A DNA stretch of 64,000 nt from contig CM070581.1 of the NCBI GenBank assembly GCA_036346355.1, positions 47,883,849 to 47,947,848 of the forward strand, written 5' to 3'. The translations under genes and the position numbers were made by a program. Numbering within the stretch: the stretch's first letter is position 1; every line of letters starts with the position of its first letter. Under the pieces are notes generated by a model that did not search any database, had not been told where the DNA came from, and saw only the letters and a program-made list of their open reading frames with translations. Shown piece after piece: positions 10,503-21,596 of this stretch. This DNA is from Rhipidocladum racemiflorum (lineage: Eukaryota; Streptophyta; Magnoliopsida; Poales; Poaceae).

Positions 10503-13086
10503 ATGTTTTCTTCTTCAGCCTCTTCGTCGTCATCGGAGGGTAGCGCTGGCCCGGCGACCGCGGGGTGGGAGATCTCCATTACTACGAAGTCTCACCTGGA
10601 GGAGTTGGTCGCGGCCGGCGTTCTTCCTCCGCTGGAATTGATCTCCGCCCGGCCCACCGCAGGTGAACCTTACCCCATACCTCAGGAGAATGAGATTGTG
10701 GTCTTCGAGTCCTTTTGGCGGGGGGTTCAGTGTTCCTGGGAGTGCCTTTTTCCGAGGGCTCCTTCACTTCTACGAAATCGAGTTGATCAACTTGAATCCC
10801 AACTCCATTCTTCACATCGCCATTTTTGTTCAGGTTTGCGAGGCGTTTCTTGGTATCCGGCCTCATTTCGATTTGTTCCGATCCATCTTTTTTATGAAGC
10901 CCCACCCAACTCGGAGCTCTCCCAGCGCCATCGGGGGCGCGGGATTCCAGCTGCGGGAGGGCATGAAAAGATACTATTTCTCCATCCCATTCAAATCTTC
11001 TCTCAAGGGGTGGAAACGGGAGTGGTTTAACATTGACCCCTTCCTCGCTCCTTTCACTGGACGCGCCCCTAAAACCTCTCGATGCTGGGGTGATGCCCCA
11101 GATGGCCGGCCCAAGCTGACCAATATCGCCGATCTGTTGGCTCTGATTGGAGAACTGAAGGTCAAGGGGTTGACCGGGGTCGGCATTGCCATCGGCCGCC
11201 AGCGCCAGTGCGGCCAGATTGAAGGAGCGGGTTCACTTCGGGTTCCAGTACAGTGGGACCCAAGACCCCACCCGGGAATCGGACGCACCCCTCCCGAGAG
11301 ATATGCTCATGGCGCGGGTGATTGACTTTTTTGCTCCAGGCACTGAGATCACCAACAGGGGCTGCCCTCACTAGTTTTCGGTGGCAAACCCTCCCCCTCC
11401 TATGAGTACCTTTTAAAGTTGTTTCGTGAGCTCTGCCTGGTCCATGGCCTTGACAATTGGTGGTCGTCTGTCTTCCAGGAACGCGGTGCTTTCGTTTCTG
11501 ACGCTCCGGCCGTCGGCCTCTCTCGGCTGCGGAACCTTCAGGACAAACGCGCGGCTAACATTTCGACCGACGAGCTGCGCCGGCAGTCGGTGGAGGAGGC
11601 TTCTGATCCCTCACCGGCCGGGCCTTCAACCTCCAGTGTCCCCGGGCAACAAGGCACAGAGCCCTGGCCCTCTGGCTCAAGAGCGGCCCCGACTGCTGGC
11701 GTCGGGTTGGGCTCCCCTCCGAGTGGTGCCGAGACTTGGATGAAGCCTGGGATGAAGTTTAAAAAATCTAGGAGGTATTCTTTCGGGTAATCCTTGCCTT
11801 TTTGTTTTTACCTGAGCTGACACGCTTCCTTTTTGACGACCCAGGACTCCCACCATGGACATCCCGGTGGAGGAGTCTCACGAAAGGGAGCCCCCGAAGC
11901 CAACTTCTCCAAGGGGGACCACCTCCTCGTCGGCTAGGTCACCATGTCCTCCGGCAGCTGGGGCGCCAGCCCCTCCGGCGGCTGGCTCGACCGCCGAGCC
12001 GTCGGGTGGTCCGGCGGCCGAGGAGCTTGACCCGGCTTCGTCTCTCGAAGTGGTGGAGGTCCATCAAGAGCCACCGCCGCTTGGTCCTCTCCCGAAGCCC
12101 CCGACCCGGACCATGTGGTGGGATGGGGGCTCTGACTGGAATGGAATGGAGGAGGACGAGGAAGCGGAGGTGTCGGCCCGGATGGAGCTCTATGAGCTCA
12201 CTGTCAGGTGCAGCGAGCTTATCAGGGTAAGTCTTCTATTCTTTTCGGTCTGCCAACATCACGAAGTGATGACCCCCTCCCGAGACTTTGCTGTGACACC
12301 CAGGATATGGGGGAGCGCTCGGAGAAGAGATCAAAGTTTTTTCGGAAGGTGCTCCCCAAGCTCAAAGATCACCAAAAAATATCAAAACAAGATCAATGAG
12401 ATCGGCGAAGGAAGATGGAGAGAGGTCCATGAGCTGGAGGCCCAGTGCATGAAACTCCGAGAGGAAAAGGCGGAGCTTGAGCATACGCTCCAAGGTAAGA
12501 CTCTCCCCTGGATTCGGCAGCGCTCTCTTAAACAGTTGGGAGGAACGACGGCATCCTCGTATTTCAGGACGCGATTCGACAATCGCCGAGCTCGAGGCGC
12601 AGCTATTGGCTTCGAAGAAGCCCGCTTCTGAAGGCAAAGCTTACCTGGAGAGGACTCGACTGGAGTTGGAGAGTAAGTCACTCAGCTCCGCTTCGGTTTG
12701 CTTGAAGTGGACATGTTTACTAACGACGATTTGGCTTCCGTGCAGAGTGCAAGAGGGAAGCGGAGACTGCCGAGCAAAAGTGTGTCGAGCTGCGCGACGC
12801 TTGCAAGCCGGTACTGGACCTCCTGTGCGGCGATGAAGCTGAGCTGGCCCCCGCGGACGACGCCATTCCACTCCTCACGAGCGGGGTTGAGAGAGTGAGG
12901 GCGTATGCCAGGGAGTCGGCGTCATTAATTGCGAACCAAGCTTTGGCGGTCGTGAAGTCCCTCTACCCTCGAGTTGACCTCGAAGCTATTAAGAAGGGAT
13001 TTGCTTGCGACGAAGGGCAGGCTGATGCGCTTCTGGAAGAGGTCTCCAGCACAACGCAGGCTTTATTGGAGAATCTTGATCTTTGA
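10503..13086 (+). pseudogene. Antisense spliced gene of the Tat element (PF04195-type protein)
   Basis: ATG at 10503. Residues matching the 'putative gypsy-type transposon' family (PF04195) run from ENEIVVFESFW through FFRGLLHFYEIELINLNPNS and VCEAFLGIRPHF to SSLKGWKREWFN. A Pro/Ser/Glu-rich middle and a coiled coil (about 12400-13086) follow. Four GT-AG introns join in phase: 11787-11844, 12227-12303, 12495-12567 and 12673-12745. The joined end reads STTQALLENLDL and stops at 13086. Defects: frameshift in a G run near 10725, a second near 11200, a TAG at 11372, and one A-run shift near 12375. It runs opposite to gag-pol. Function of this family is unknown. Confidence is high for identity and splice structure, low for any activity. 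Confidence 0.82.
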
Positions 13087-13339
13087 CCTTTTGCGTAGGC
13101 CGATGTTGAATGCCTGATCTCGTTCAAGACGTTGTATTTCTTACTTGAATATATTTGCCTGCTTTGCTCTCCGCTAAGTGAGCTCACAACCTCCTTCGCT
13201 CTTTTCCGCTTGTCTGAGTTGCTAGCTCATAGGCTCACGGCCCCTTTTTCTTTTTTTCTTTTTGGCTCACGCGTTGATCCTCTGCGTATTTCGAAAGTAT
13301 CAGCAGCGTCACAGCGCCGCTTTGTCTTCTGTGCTTTTA

Positions 13340-13455
13340 AACGGTGTCGTCTCGGCTTCTGGGCCATGTATGGTTTATAAATGGGGCATTACTGCTCTTG
13401 AGCGATCGCCCTCTTTCTCGAGTCTTCTTCTTCTTCTTTCTCCAAGCTTCCCGCC
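13340..13455 (+). promoter_or_regulatory. Promoter-like segment upstream of the second antisense ORF
   Basis: TTTATAAATGG at about 13374 is TATA-like. It is followed by a pyrimidine-rich leader (CTTCTTCTTCTTTCTCC) and CCGCC directly before the ATG at 13456. That spacing and composition resemble plant promoters with CT-rich leaders. Not tested. Confidence 0.45.
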
Positions 13456-13797
13456 ATGTCTACCATGAGGAGATTGCTCGGCCCTTACGCGGCGTTTTTC
13501 CACCAACGCTTCTTCGGCCTGCTTCATAGCTTGGAGGAGGCGGAGTATTGGGAAGATCACGACTTTGCTATACTGGAGGCGCAGGAGCAGGCCGGGGCTG
13601 CCAGGGACGCCGCCGCCGTGGCCGCCTTATTGGAGGCGGCGCCGGGGCTTTCTGAGGTGGCTGAAGTCGTCACGGAGATGGTAGGGCGCGAGCGTCGCAA
13701 CTCCCTAGCCGTTGAGGCGCTCGTCCGCCTCGTGCCACCCCTTTGGGTGGTCGAGGACGAGATCCTCGCGGCTCTAGGCGGCGCGCGCTGTGCCTAA
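13456..13797 (+). CDS. Small Ala/Glu-rich plus-strand ORF in the Tat element
   Basis: 113 codons, intact, starting MSTMRRLLGPYAAFF and ending GGARCA. It is rich in Ala, Glu and Val and predicted largely helical from composition; no known domain recognised. It lies 370 bp after the PF04195-type gene, on the same strand and opposite to pol. The GC content is high and the frame has no defects, unlike neighbouring ORFs. It could be a second antisense product of the Tat element or the last exon of a longer transcript. Confidence 0.5.
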   Translation: MSTMRRLLGPYAAFFHQRFFGLLHSLEEAEYWEDHDFAILEAQEQAGAARDAAAVAALLEAAPGLSEVAEVVTEMVGRERRNSLAVEALVRLVPPLWVVEDEILAALGGARCA

Positions 13798-14369
13798 CCT
13801 CGGCGACTTCGCTCGACAGCCCCAAAGACCGCAAGAAGAAAGACTAACAAGAAGACCAGGCAGCGCCCCCCTTTTTTTCTTCTCTCTTTTTTTAATGCGA
13901 GAAAATGAGGTGAAAAAGATTAGCGATGTAAAAAGTTTATTATGGAATGGATCATAAACTTTTGCCCAGTCTTTGCCGTTTTAATTTTTCCGAGCTTAGG
14001 CTTTTGCCTAGTCAGCTGTCCTAGTCAATCGCTCCAGCGCCAGCAGCGAGGCGTTGAGGCTCGAACTTTTGACAATTAGAAGCTTGTGACTAGGTCTTGC
14101 TTTCTCGGAAAAATTCTGGCACTGCAAATTGTAGTCCGCGAGTGGTCAGTATTTTCCAGCTTCGTTTTTCCCGTTTCGCGCACTGGTACAAACTGCCGGA
14201 TTCATCCGTTCATTGCGGTCTTTATTTCCATGCGTTTTGTACCGGCGCGACTGGGATTAAACGCTATACTAGTCGGATAATAACCACTCGGGACAACATT
14301 ACGCAGCAGGAACTCAGAAAATGAAAGAGCTCACAACTTTATTTAACGCGTGAGAGTCGGGTACATAAC
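13798..14369. other. Intergenic spacer of the Tat element
   Basis: No coding signal on either strand. It separates the convergent 3' ends of pol (minus) and the small plus-strand ORF, so convergent transcripts would overlap or end here. No terminator can be defined. Confidence 0.6.
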
Positions 14370-15402
14370 TTATGCGTAGAAGCGTCGCAGCTGCTCGGCG
14401 TTCCAAGTATTCGCCAAAACCGCGCCATCTTCACGTCTGAGTCGATAGGCACCTGGTCGAACTATCTCCTCTATAATGTACGGGCCTTCCCAAATAGGAG
14501 AGAGCTTGTGCTCAATTTTCTGGTTCCTTCTGAGGACCAAATCTCCTTTTGAGAAGGCTCGACTTCGAACATTGCGAGAATGGTAGCGCCGAAATCCCTG
14601 GATGTACTTGGCCGACCGGATGGCTGCAACATTTTGAGCCTCCTCGAGTTGATCAAGCTCTACCACTCGGCTTTCCTCGGACTCGGCTTCCTTGTAATTC
14701 TGGACCCTCGAGGATCCAAATTCTAGCTCGGTTGGCAAAACCGCCTCTGCACCGTAAACTAGGAAAAAGGGAGTTTACCCAGTGGCTCGGCTAGGAGTGG
14801 TTCTAAGTCCCCAAAGTACTGACGGTAATTCTCTCACCCATCGGGCAGCGTATGGCTTGAGGCGATAAAAAAATCCTGGCTTTGAGACCCTGGAGGACCA
14901 AGCCATTAGCTCGCTCAACCTGCCCATTGCTCCGCGGATGACTCACCGAGGCAAAGCAAATCTTGATTCCGACGCCTTCGCACCACTCTTGAAATTCTTC
15001 GCTCCTGAATTGGGTGCCATTGTCTGTAATGATCCGGTTGGGAACTCCAAATCTGACCACAATATCCTGGAAGAATTCCTTGGCCTTGACCGTAGTGATC
15101 GTGGCGACTGGCTTAGCTTCGATCCACTTGGTGAACTTGTCAATGGCTACGAAGAGGTTGGAGAAGCCGCCTTGTGCCTTCTTGAGGGGTCCGACTAGGT
15201 CGAGCCCCCAGACCGCGAAGGGCCAAGAGATGTGGATGGTTTGCAACTCCTGTGCCGACAAATGTGTCTGCCTCGCATAGAACTGGCAGCCCTCACAAGT
15301 TCGAACGATCTCTTTTGCATCCGTCACCGCAGTGGGCCAAAAGAAGCCCTGCCGGTAAGCTTTCCCAACCAGGGCGCTTGATGCCGCGTGATGGTCGCAC
15401 AT
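14370..15402 (-). pseudogene. pol: Tat integrase, frameshifted
   Basis: Minus strand, N to C: the end of the HHCC finger (CDHHAAS...CEGCQFYARQ), then the DDE core with GLDLVGP (first Asp), ITDNGTQFRSEEF (second Asp) and HPRSNGQVERANG (Glu) in 15402-14803. The C-terminal part (14738-14370) holds KGDLVLRRNQ, LSPIWEGPYIIEEI and the end WNAEQLRRFYA, which is characteristic of Tat integrases in grasses. The two parts are in different frames with a gap at about 14740-14860. The enzyme would insert the cDNA; this copy is not contiguous. Confidence 0.88.
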
Positions 15403-15597
15403 TCCTGAGTGGATTTCTTTGAGCAGGTCCTTTCACACTTGCTCCGAAACGCACCGCCTCAGGATACCGGAGGCACTCTTTCGAAAGAGCTCTCCCCCAA
15501 TCAACACATAGGACTTGGCTTGTCGTGAAATGCGCTCGGCCAGAGTGGGAGTTTCAGGAAGTTTGTCCTTCAAGAGATAGTCTAGATATGGAGCCGT

Positions 15598-16287
15598 CTA
15601 GTCGGGGTTAATGACCAGGACTGCAGTCTCAGGATCCTTACTTGGCTCTCGTCGTTTAGTAACTGTTGGCTCGTAAAGATCCTGGACGAAGATTCCACTC
15701 GGGAGCTCTGCCCGAGTGGCTCCCATCTTAGCCAACTCATCCGCTGTTTCATTATTGCGGCGCAGGACATGGACCAGCTCCAGTCCATCAAACTTGCCCT
15801 CCAATTCTCGGACCTGTTGACAATACGCCGTCATAGTCTGATCGACACACGACCAGTCCTTCTGTACCTGGCTCACCACCAACTGCGAGTCTCCGCGAAT
15901 CGCCACTCGTCGGATCCCGAGCGATACGGCGATGTGAAGCCCGTGGATGAGTGCCTCGTACTCTGTGGCGTTGTTCGAGGCCGGGAACTGAATCTGAAGG
16001 ACGTACTTGAGTCGATCGCCTCTCGGCGAGACGAGGAGAATCCCAGCCCCGGCTCCGCCGAGCATGAGAGATCCATCGAAATGCATGGTCCAATACTCCA
16101 GCTCCTTTTCGACACGGGGAGCTTGGAATTCAGTCCACTCGGCTGTGAAGTCGGCCAAGGCCTGGGACTTAATGGCGGTGTGCGGCTTGAACAAGATATC
16201 GAAGGCTCCAAGCTCGGCCGCCCATTTCGAGATTCTCCCAGTTGCTTCCCGATTATGGAGGACCTCTCCCACTGGGAAAGAAGTCAC
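15598..16287 (-). pseudogene. pol: Second RNase H (aRH) of the Tat element
   Basis: About 229 open residues. FDGSLMLGGAGAGILL, NNATEYEALIHGL, GDSQLVVSQVQ and RRNNETADELAKMGA give the D-E-D-D catalytic set of RNase H. An extra RNase H downstream of the degraded first one is a hallmark of the Tat lineage. It degrades the RNA strand of the RNA-DNA hybrid. Sequence between here and the RT (16290-16525) is the first RNase H region, readable only in pieces with several stops. Confidence 0.85.
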
Positions 16288-16525
16288 TACTGCAATTGAG
16301 TGTCCTTAGAAATAATGCTTCAGCTTCTACGACGAGATCAACACTGCATACAGCAGCTTCTGAACTTGAGGATATCGCACCTTAGATTCGCCCGATTACC
16401 GTAGAAGTAGGCCAGGTAACCGTAGCGGTGCCCTGATTCCTCCCGCTCCACAACAATTGCGGCACTGACTACATGAGTTGTTGCCGCTATGTAAAGTAGG
16501 AGAAGTTCTCCTAGCACCGGCGAGA

Positions 16526-18292
16526 CTAGGATTGGGGGGTGGAGAGGAACACCTTGAGTTCTTCGAAAGCTTGTTGTGCTTCAGCTGTCCACTCGAAACG
16601 GTCCTGCTTCTTGAGGAGCTTAAAGAAAGGCATCCCCTGAACCCCCAACCGGGAGATGAACCTGCCCAGCGCCACCATGCAACCAGTAAGCTTTTGAACA
16701 TCTTTCTGGCTGGAAGGTGGCCCCATCCTCATGATGGCCTCGATCTTCTCTGGATTTGGTTCAATCCCACGATGGGAGACAATGAATCCGAGCAGTTTCC
16801 CGGAAGAGATTCTGAAAACACACTTCTTAGGGTTCAACCTCATCCGGAACGCCCTTAGACTTTCGAACGTCTCGGCCAGATCAGAGGTGAGATTGTCCTT
16901 CGCTCGCGTTTTAACCACTATATCATCTACATATGCCTCCACGTTGCGTCCGAGCTGATGGTGAAAATACCGCTGTATCGCGCGCTGATAAGTCGCGCCG
17001 GCGTTTTTCAGCCCAAACGGCATCGTGACATAGCAATATGCTCCAAATGGAGTGATGAACGAAGTCTTCTCGCAATCCTCCTCTCGAAGCCGAATTTGGT
17101 GATAGCCTGAGTAGGCGTCCAAAAAACTGAGGAGTTGACATCCAGCAGTGGAGTCTACCACTTGATCGATGCGGGGTAAACCGAAGGGATCTTTTGGGCA
17201 TGCCTTGTTGAGGTCGGTATAATCAACACACATGTGCCAACTTTTATTCTTCTTTTGAACGAGTACAGGATTTGCCAACCAACCGGGATGATACACTTCT
17301 TTGATAAAGCGTGCGGCTAACAGCTTTGTGATCTCCTCCCTAATGGCTTCCCGGCGGTCTTGAGCGAACCGTCGCAACCTCTGCTTGATCGGCCTGGCCG
17401 CTTCATTCACGTTCAACGCATGCTCGATCACCTCCCTGGGAACTCCAGGCATGTCCGACGGCTTCCAGGCAAAGACGTCTTTGTTTGCCCGCAGAAAGGT
17501 GACGAGCGCGTCTTCCTATTTCTTTCTGAGCCCTGTCCCGATCAAGGCCGTTTGAGCCGAATCAGACGGGTCGAGGATAATTCTCTTGGTACCTTCTTCG
17601 AGACCGATTCCGGAGTTGGGCGCCCTGCGGGTAGGGACGCTACCTTCCGGTTTGTCGAAATCTGCCTCTTGGCGAATCTTCTCCCGGCCTGCTTGCGCCC
17701 CCAGCGTCTCGGCCATCTCACAGCTCTCCCTGTCGCAAGAAAAAGACTGCTTGATATCACCACTTAAAGTGATAATACCACTCGGCCCTGGCATTTTCAG
17801 TGTCAGGTACGCATAGTGGGGCACTGCCATGAATTTGGCTAGCGCTGGCCTTCCCAAGATGGCATGATACGCTATTGCGAAATCAGCCACCTCGAAACTG
17901 AGGTTCTCTGTTCAGTAGTTATCTCTTGCGCCGAAAGTGACCGGCAGAGTGATTTGCCCGAGTGGTGTCGCCGACTTTCCGGGTATCATGCCGTGAAAAG
18001 GCGATGACCCGCGCTTCAGCTCCGACCGGGGAATCCCCATGTCGTCGAGAGTTTTCACAAAGAGGACGTTGAGCCCACTTCCGCCGTCAATCAACACCCT
18101 CTTGAGCTTGATGCCGCGGACAACCGGTGCCAAGACAAGCGGATATCTACCAGGGAAGGGGACTCGATCCGGGTGATCCGAGCGGTCATAAGTTATCGTG
18201 ACCTCGGACCACCGTACATACTGGGGGGTCTCCGGCGCTATTGCGTTGATGTCTCGGGCGGTAAGCTTTTGCTTCCGCTTGGACTCGTACAC
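16526..18292 (-). pseudogene. pol: Tat protease and reverse transcriptase
   Basis: One frame from 18292 to 16526, interrupted by one TGA at about 17913 and one TAG at about 17516. Protease: KRVLIDGGSGLNVLF (about 18085), the Tat form of the aspartic site, then the AYHAILGRPALAKFMAVPH region. RT: RRFAQDRREAIREEI, FIKEVYHPGWLANPVLVQKK, CVDYTDLNKACPKDPFGLP, FLDAYSGYHQI, TPFGAYCYVTMPFGLKNAGA, catalytic YVDDIVVK (about 16925) and FLGFIVS-like LLGFIVSHRGIE. Both stops fit single transitions (CGA to TGA, CAG to TAG). A typical length and order for the family. Confidence 0.9.
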
Positions 18293-18400
18293 GGCCGGAC
18301 CCCCAAATATGTAATTAAGCTCGAGATCGGCTTCCTGATAGTCTTCCTCAGCTTCGGGGGGAGGCTGCTTGGCGGCGTGTCGACTCGGACCTTGTCCAGC

Positions 18401-19999
18401 CTACTTCTTGCTCTCCCGAGCGAATCTCTTCAAAGTGAAGCAGTCCTTGGCGGCATGCCTTTCCTTCGGATGGAAGGGGCAAAGCGAGTTCATCACCTTG
18501 TCGTACCCATCCTCCTTGAGTGCGTGTGGGCGGGCATGTTCAGCGACCACCACCAGCTCTTCACCTTTGCGCTTCTTCTCCTTCCGCCTAGAGGGCTCGG
18601 CCTGATCCTTCTTCTCGTCATGCCGCTCCGCCAAGGCCTCGGAGGCGGAAGCATAGCGGTCCGCTAGGGCGAACAGCTCATGAACCGACGTTGGTGGCTT
18701 TCGGGACATCTTCTTGATGAGATCAGGGTCGCCGACTCCCTTCTGGAAGGCAGCTATTACAACCGCATCCGTGACATCCCGAACAGTGCTTTTCCTGTGC
18801 ATAAAGCGCTTGACGAACTCCCACAGGGACTCATTCTTCTTTTGGTGCAGCTGATACAGGTCCCAGGGGGTCCCGGGGCGCTCATACGTGCCTTGGAAAT
18901 TTGAAATAAACTGTTCACACAGCTCTCCCCAGGAATCTATAGAGTTCGCTGGGAGTCCGGTGAGCCAAGGTTGGCCCAGGGGCGAGAGAGTAACCGGCAA
19001 GTAATTTGCCATCACTTTCTGATCCCCCCCGCAGCCCTGACCGCTAGAGCATACACCTGTAACCAAGCCTCTGGGTCCCTCTCCCCCATCAAACCTAGCG
19101 ATGCCCTTGGGGTTAAACCCGTCAGGCCAGACCACTCGGCGTAGGTTAGGGGTAAACGCGCGAACCCCTTCAATGACTCCGCGACAACTCCCGGGTGGTG
19201 ACCGACGTGGAGGGGATCGGGCTTGGCACGCATCGCGATCTCCTGGAAGGATGCCGAAACGTTCATACTCGTCGGCATGACGGCGCTGCTCCTCCCTCTC
19301 TCGGTCGCGCCGCCTAGCGTCGAGGTCGGAACGAAGGTCGCGGTTGAGGCTGTGGCGCAAATCGTCCCCGCGGGGAAGAATGTAACGTCCCCGATGGGGG
19401 GCTTCACGACCCGGCCGACTGCTGGCCGTCTGGGTCCTCGCCGGAGTGCGTGATTGCACCTTCACCGGCTGGTCGGTCTGAGCCTGCTGGATCGCTGCCG
19501 CCGTCACCATGGCCTTTACTTGGGCCACGATCGGGGCTGCTGGATTACCAGCATCCAGCATGGGGCTCAAGGTGTCCAAGAGTGTCTTGGAGGTGACGAT
19601 ATTCTGCTGTGGAGTATGAAAGACCGCTTGGTCCCCCATCTTGGCTTGCAGAATATCTTCATTGACGCCGCGGGCGCGGTCTCATAGGGCGCGCGCCCGC
19701 ACGTCCAGCTCTGTCTTTCGGCCGTCATCCAATTCAGCGGCCCCCGAGGTGTCGAGGCGTTGTTGCGAATCCGCCCGCGAGCCTTCGATCACGCAGACTC
19801 TGCAGAAATTCCAGCAACTCTCCAGGCTCTCTTCTGACTCGGCCGGCGAGCTGGGCGAGGCCAAAGGAGATAGCCCCAGGCACTCAGAGGCGCCGAGTGG
19901 TTTGGCGGTGAGAACGCCCACCATTCGCAACTCGGCACCTGTTGATCCAACTCCCTGGCGGGACCGGGTCTTCAGTCCCCTGCTTAGTGCTTCGAGCAC
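18401..19999 (-). pseudogene. gag: Tat gag with one TGA
   Basis: The core 19639-18401 is 412 open residues: an Arg/Asp-rich stretch (RRRDREREEQRRHADEYERF), then the Retrotrans_gag region (YLPVTLSPLGQPWLTGLP, SWGELCEQFISNFQGTYERP, ESLWEFVKRFMHRK, ALADRYASASEALAERH), and a C-terminal CPFHPKERHAAKDCFTLK, a Cys/His box typical of Tat gag. The same frame extends upstream to 19999 apart from one TGA at 19682-19684, so the true N-terminus is probably near 20000. The TGA could come from CGA. Confidence 0.87.
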
Positions 20000-20216
20000 G
20001 AAACAGGGGGACCTCCCAATCCGCGCGAAAGTCGCGACGATGGCTCCCCGGAGACCTCGCCATGCTGGAACGCGGCCTCCTCAGAGAGGGAAAGATTCCC
20101 AAGGCTGTTGGCGATAAAGACCAGGCTTCCGAAGCGGAAAACCTGACCCAGGGAGAAAACTGTGGAGACTCCGCTCATTGCAGCCATCAAGCTCAACGAA
20201 GATCTTGACACGAGCC

Positions 20217-20234
20217 CCTACCTGGCGTGCCAAC
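20217..20234 (-). other. Probable primer-binding region of the Tat element
   Basis: On the minus strand the sequence just after the LTR reads TTGGCACGCCAGGTAGGGG, similar to the TTGGCGCGCCAGGTAGGGG seen after LTRs of grass Tat elements. The tRNA cannot be named with certainty. Confidence 0.55.
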
Positions 20235-20832
20235 TGTCGACGGTTGGTTCCGCCGGCAATGAGATTTGTGATTCGGGGGGATTCGTGCGAGATCAGAACA
20301 AGATGGTAACACAGGATGCGAGGGTGATCTTTTTGACAGGTTTGGGCTCTCACGGTGGAGATAATACCCTAGTCCTATGTTCTTGTTGATATGAGTCTCC
20401 TCTCTTCTCTTTTTCTTTTTCTCCCCCCACTACAGGGTTGCCCCTCCCGCCTTATATACTGGGGGGAGGGGATATTACATGGGGGTGCCACCTGGCATTG
20501 CATCAGGTTGGCCTATGAGTGTCTCATTTGTCCTTACTCGTCTGGCTCAGTTGCCACCGAAGGATCTGCTCTCCACTTTCCTGACCCATGCCTGTCGATT
20601 CGCCAGGGTTAGTTGGTCTCAGGCTGTGGGCGTCAGACTGTGCGCCCTACTTTATGCAGAGGTGTCCTGTCGCGGGGTGGAGTCTGGTCGGGTAGGTGGT
20701 ATGCCGTGGGCCTTGAAGAAAAGTTGGCCGGCGACCTTATCCACTTCAATTCGTGGTAACCTTGTGGCCCGGTACTCTTTAGCTGGCCGGCCTTGGGCTC
20801 CTGTAAAGGACCCCGACCTCAGCTATTCCACA
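20235..20832 (-). repeat. 5' LTR of the Tat element
   Basis: On the minus strand it starts TGTGGAATAGC (20832) and ends CCGTCGACA (20235), 598 bp. AGTATATAAGG at about 20460-20450 is a good TATA box on the minus strand, followed by a GC-rich then AG-rich leader. The partner LTR is outside the window, so boundaries rest on TG/CA ends and on the adjacent primer-binding region. The right flank is ORF sequence of a CACTA element. Confidence 0.75.
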
Positions 20833-21596
20833 ATAAGCATAAATACAAGATAATCATCTTCATGATTGGCTTCTTGGGCATATTTCCTACAGTCGATGCA
20901 TACATGAAGTCAGGCTACATATGTTGTCCATGCATATACTGTAAGAATGAGAAGGAGTGGCCAAAATCCAGCCACCTTCACTTCCATTTGCTCTCAAGAG
21001 GTTTCATGCCAAACTATACCTATTGGATCAAGCACGGTGAAGAAGAGACTATATGGGAAGATGGTGAAGAAGAAGAAGAGGGGGACAATAATATACCAGA
21101 TGCTGTCCAACACCGTTCGTTCAAAGATACATTGGGGGAGTTTGGCGATGATGACCTAGACCAGATGCTGCTTGATGGAGAGGAGAATACACCGATGAAA
21201 GACATTACAAAAAGTTCCAGCGCCTGTGAGAGGACCACGAAACACTACTGTACCCAAACTACCGATTGGGCCACAAAAAATTGCGTACCACACTAGAACT
21301 GATGCAATGGAAGGCGACCAATGGATTGTCTGATAAGGGATTCGACGAGTTGTTATGCCTCATAAAGAAGTTGCTTCCAGATGGTAACACGTTGCCTGAA
21401 ACTACGTACGACGCCAAGCAAGTTGTTTGCCCTTTGGGGTTGGAGGTACAGAAGATACATGCATGCCGTAATGATTGTATCCTTTATCGCAATAATTACG
21501 AGGATTTGGAAGCTTGTCCGGTGTGCAAAATTTCGCGGTATAAGACCAGGCGTGATGACCCAGGCGAGGACCGTCACATCATGTAGGATTAAGTAC
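20833..21596 (+). pseudogene. CACTA TNP2-type transposase fragment, plus strand
   Basis: Residues such as SGYICCPCIYCKNEK, LLSRGFMPNYTYWIKHGEE and an acidic run followed by DDLDQMLLDGEE match the transposase-associated N-terminal domain of En/Spm-type TNP2 proteins. The next open piece (21266-21586) holds LPETTYDAKQVVCPLGLEV, HACRNDCILYRNNYEDLEACPVC and RRDDPGEDRH, the start of the TNP2 family. It is cut on the left by the Tat LTR and on the right by another LTR at about 21597. Only the N-terminal third is present, with one frameshift near 21260. Confidence 0.85.

Larger units (their letters stand above)
1..20832 (-). mobile_element. Ty3/gypsy Tat-lineage LTR retrotransposon, 3' end outside window, split by a copia insertion
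   Basis: Reading right to left on the minus strand: a 5' LTR (20235-20832), leader, gag, protease, reverse transcriptase, a degraded first RNase H region, a second RNase H with its own FDGS/NNATEYEAL/GDSQL motifs, integrase, then two plus-strand ORFs and a 77-bp array. A duplicated RNase H and antisense extra ORFs between pol and the 3' LTR are known traits of the Tat lineage (the RIRE2-type elements of grasses). The polyprotein is broken by a few stops and frameshifts, so this copy is not autonomous as read. The 3' LTR is not in the window. Positions 225-10300 belong to the inserted copia element plus one target duplication. Confidence 0.88.

Noticed and set aside
18173..20117. Plus-strand ORFs over the Tat gag region
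   Set aside because: They mirror the minus-strand gag and leader and have no domains.
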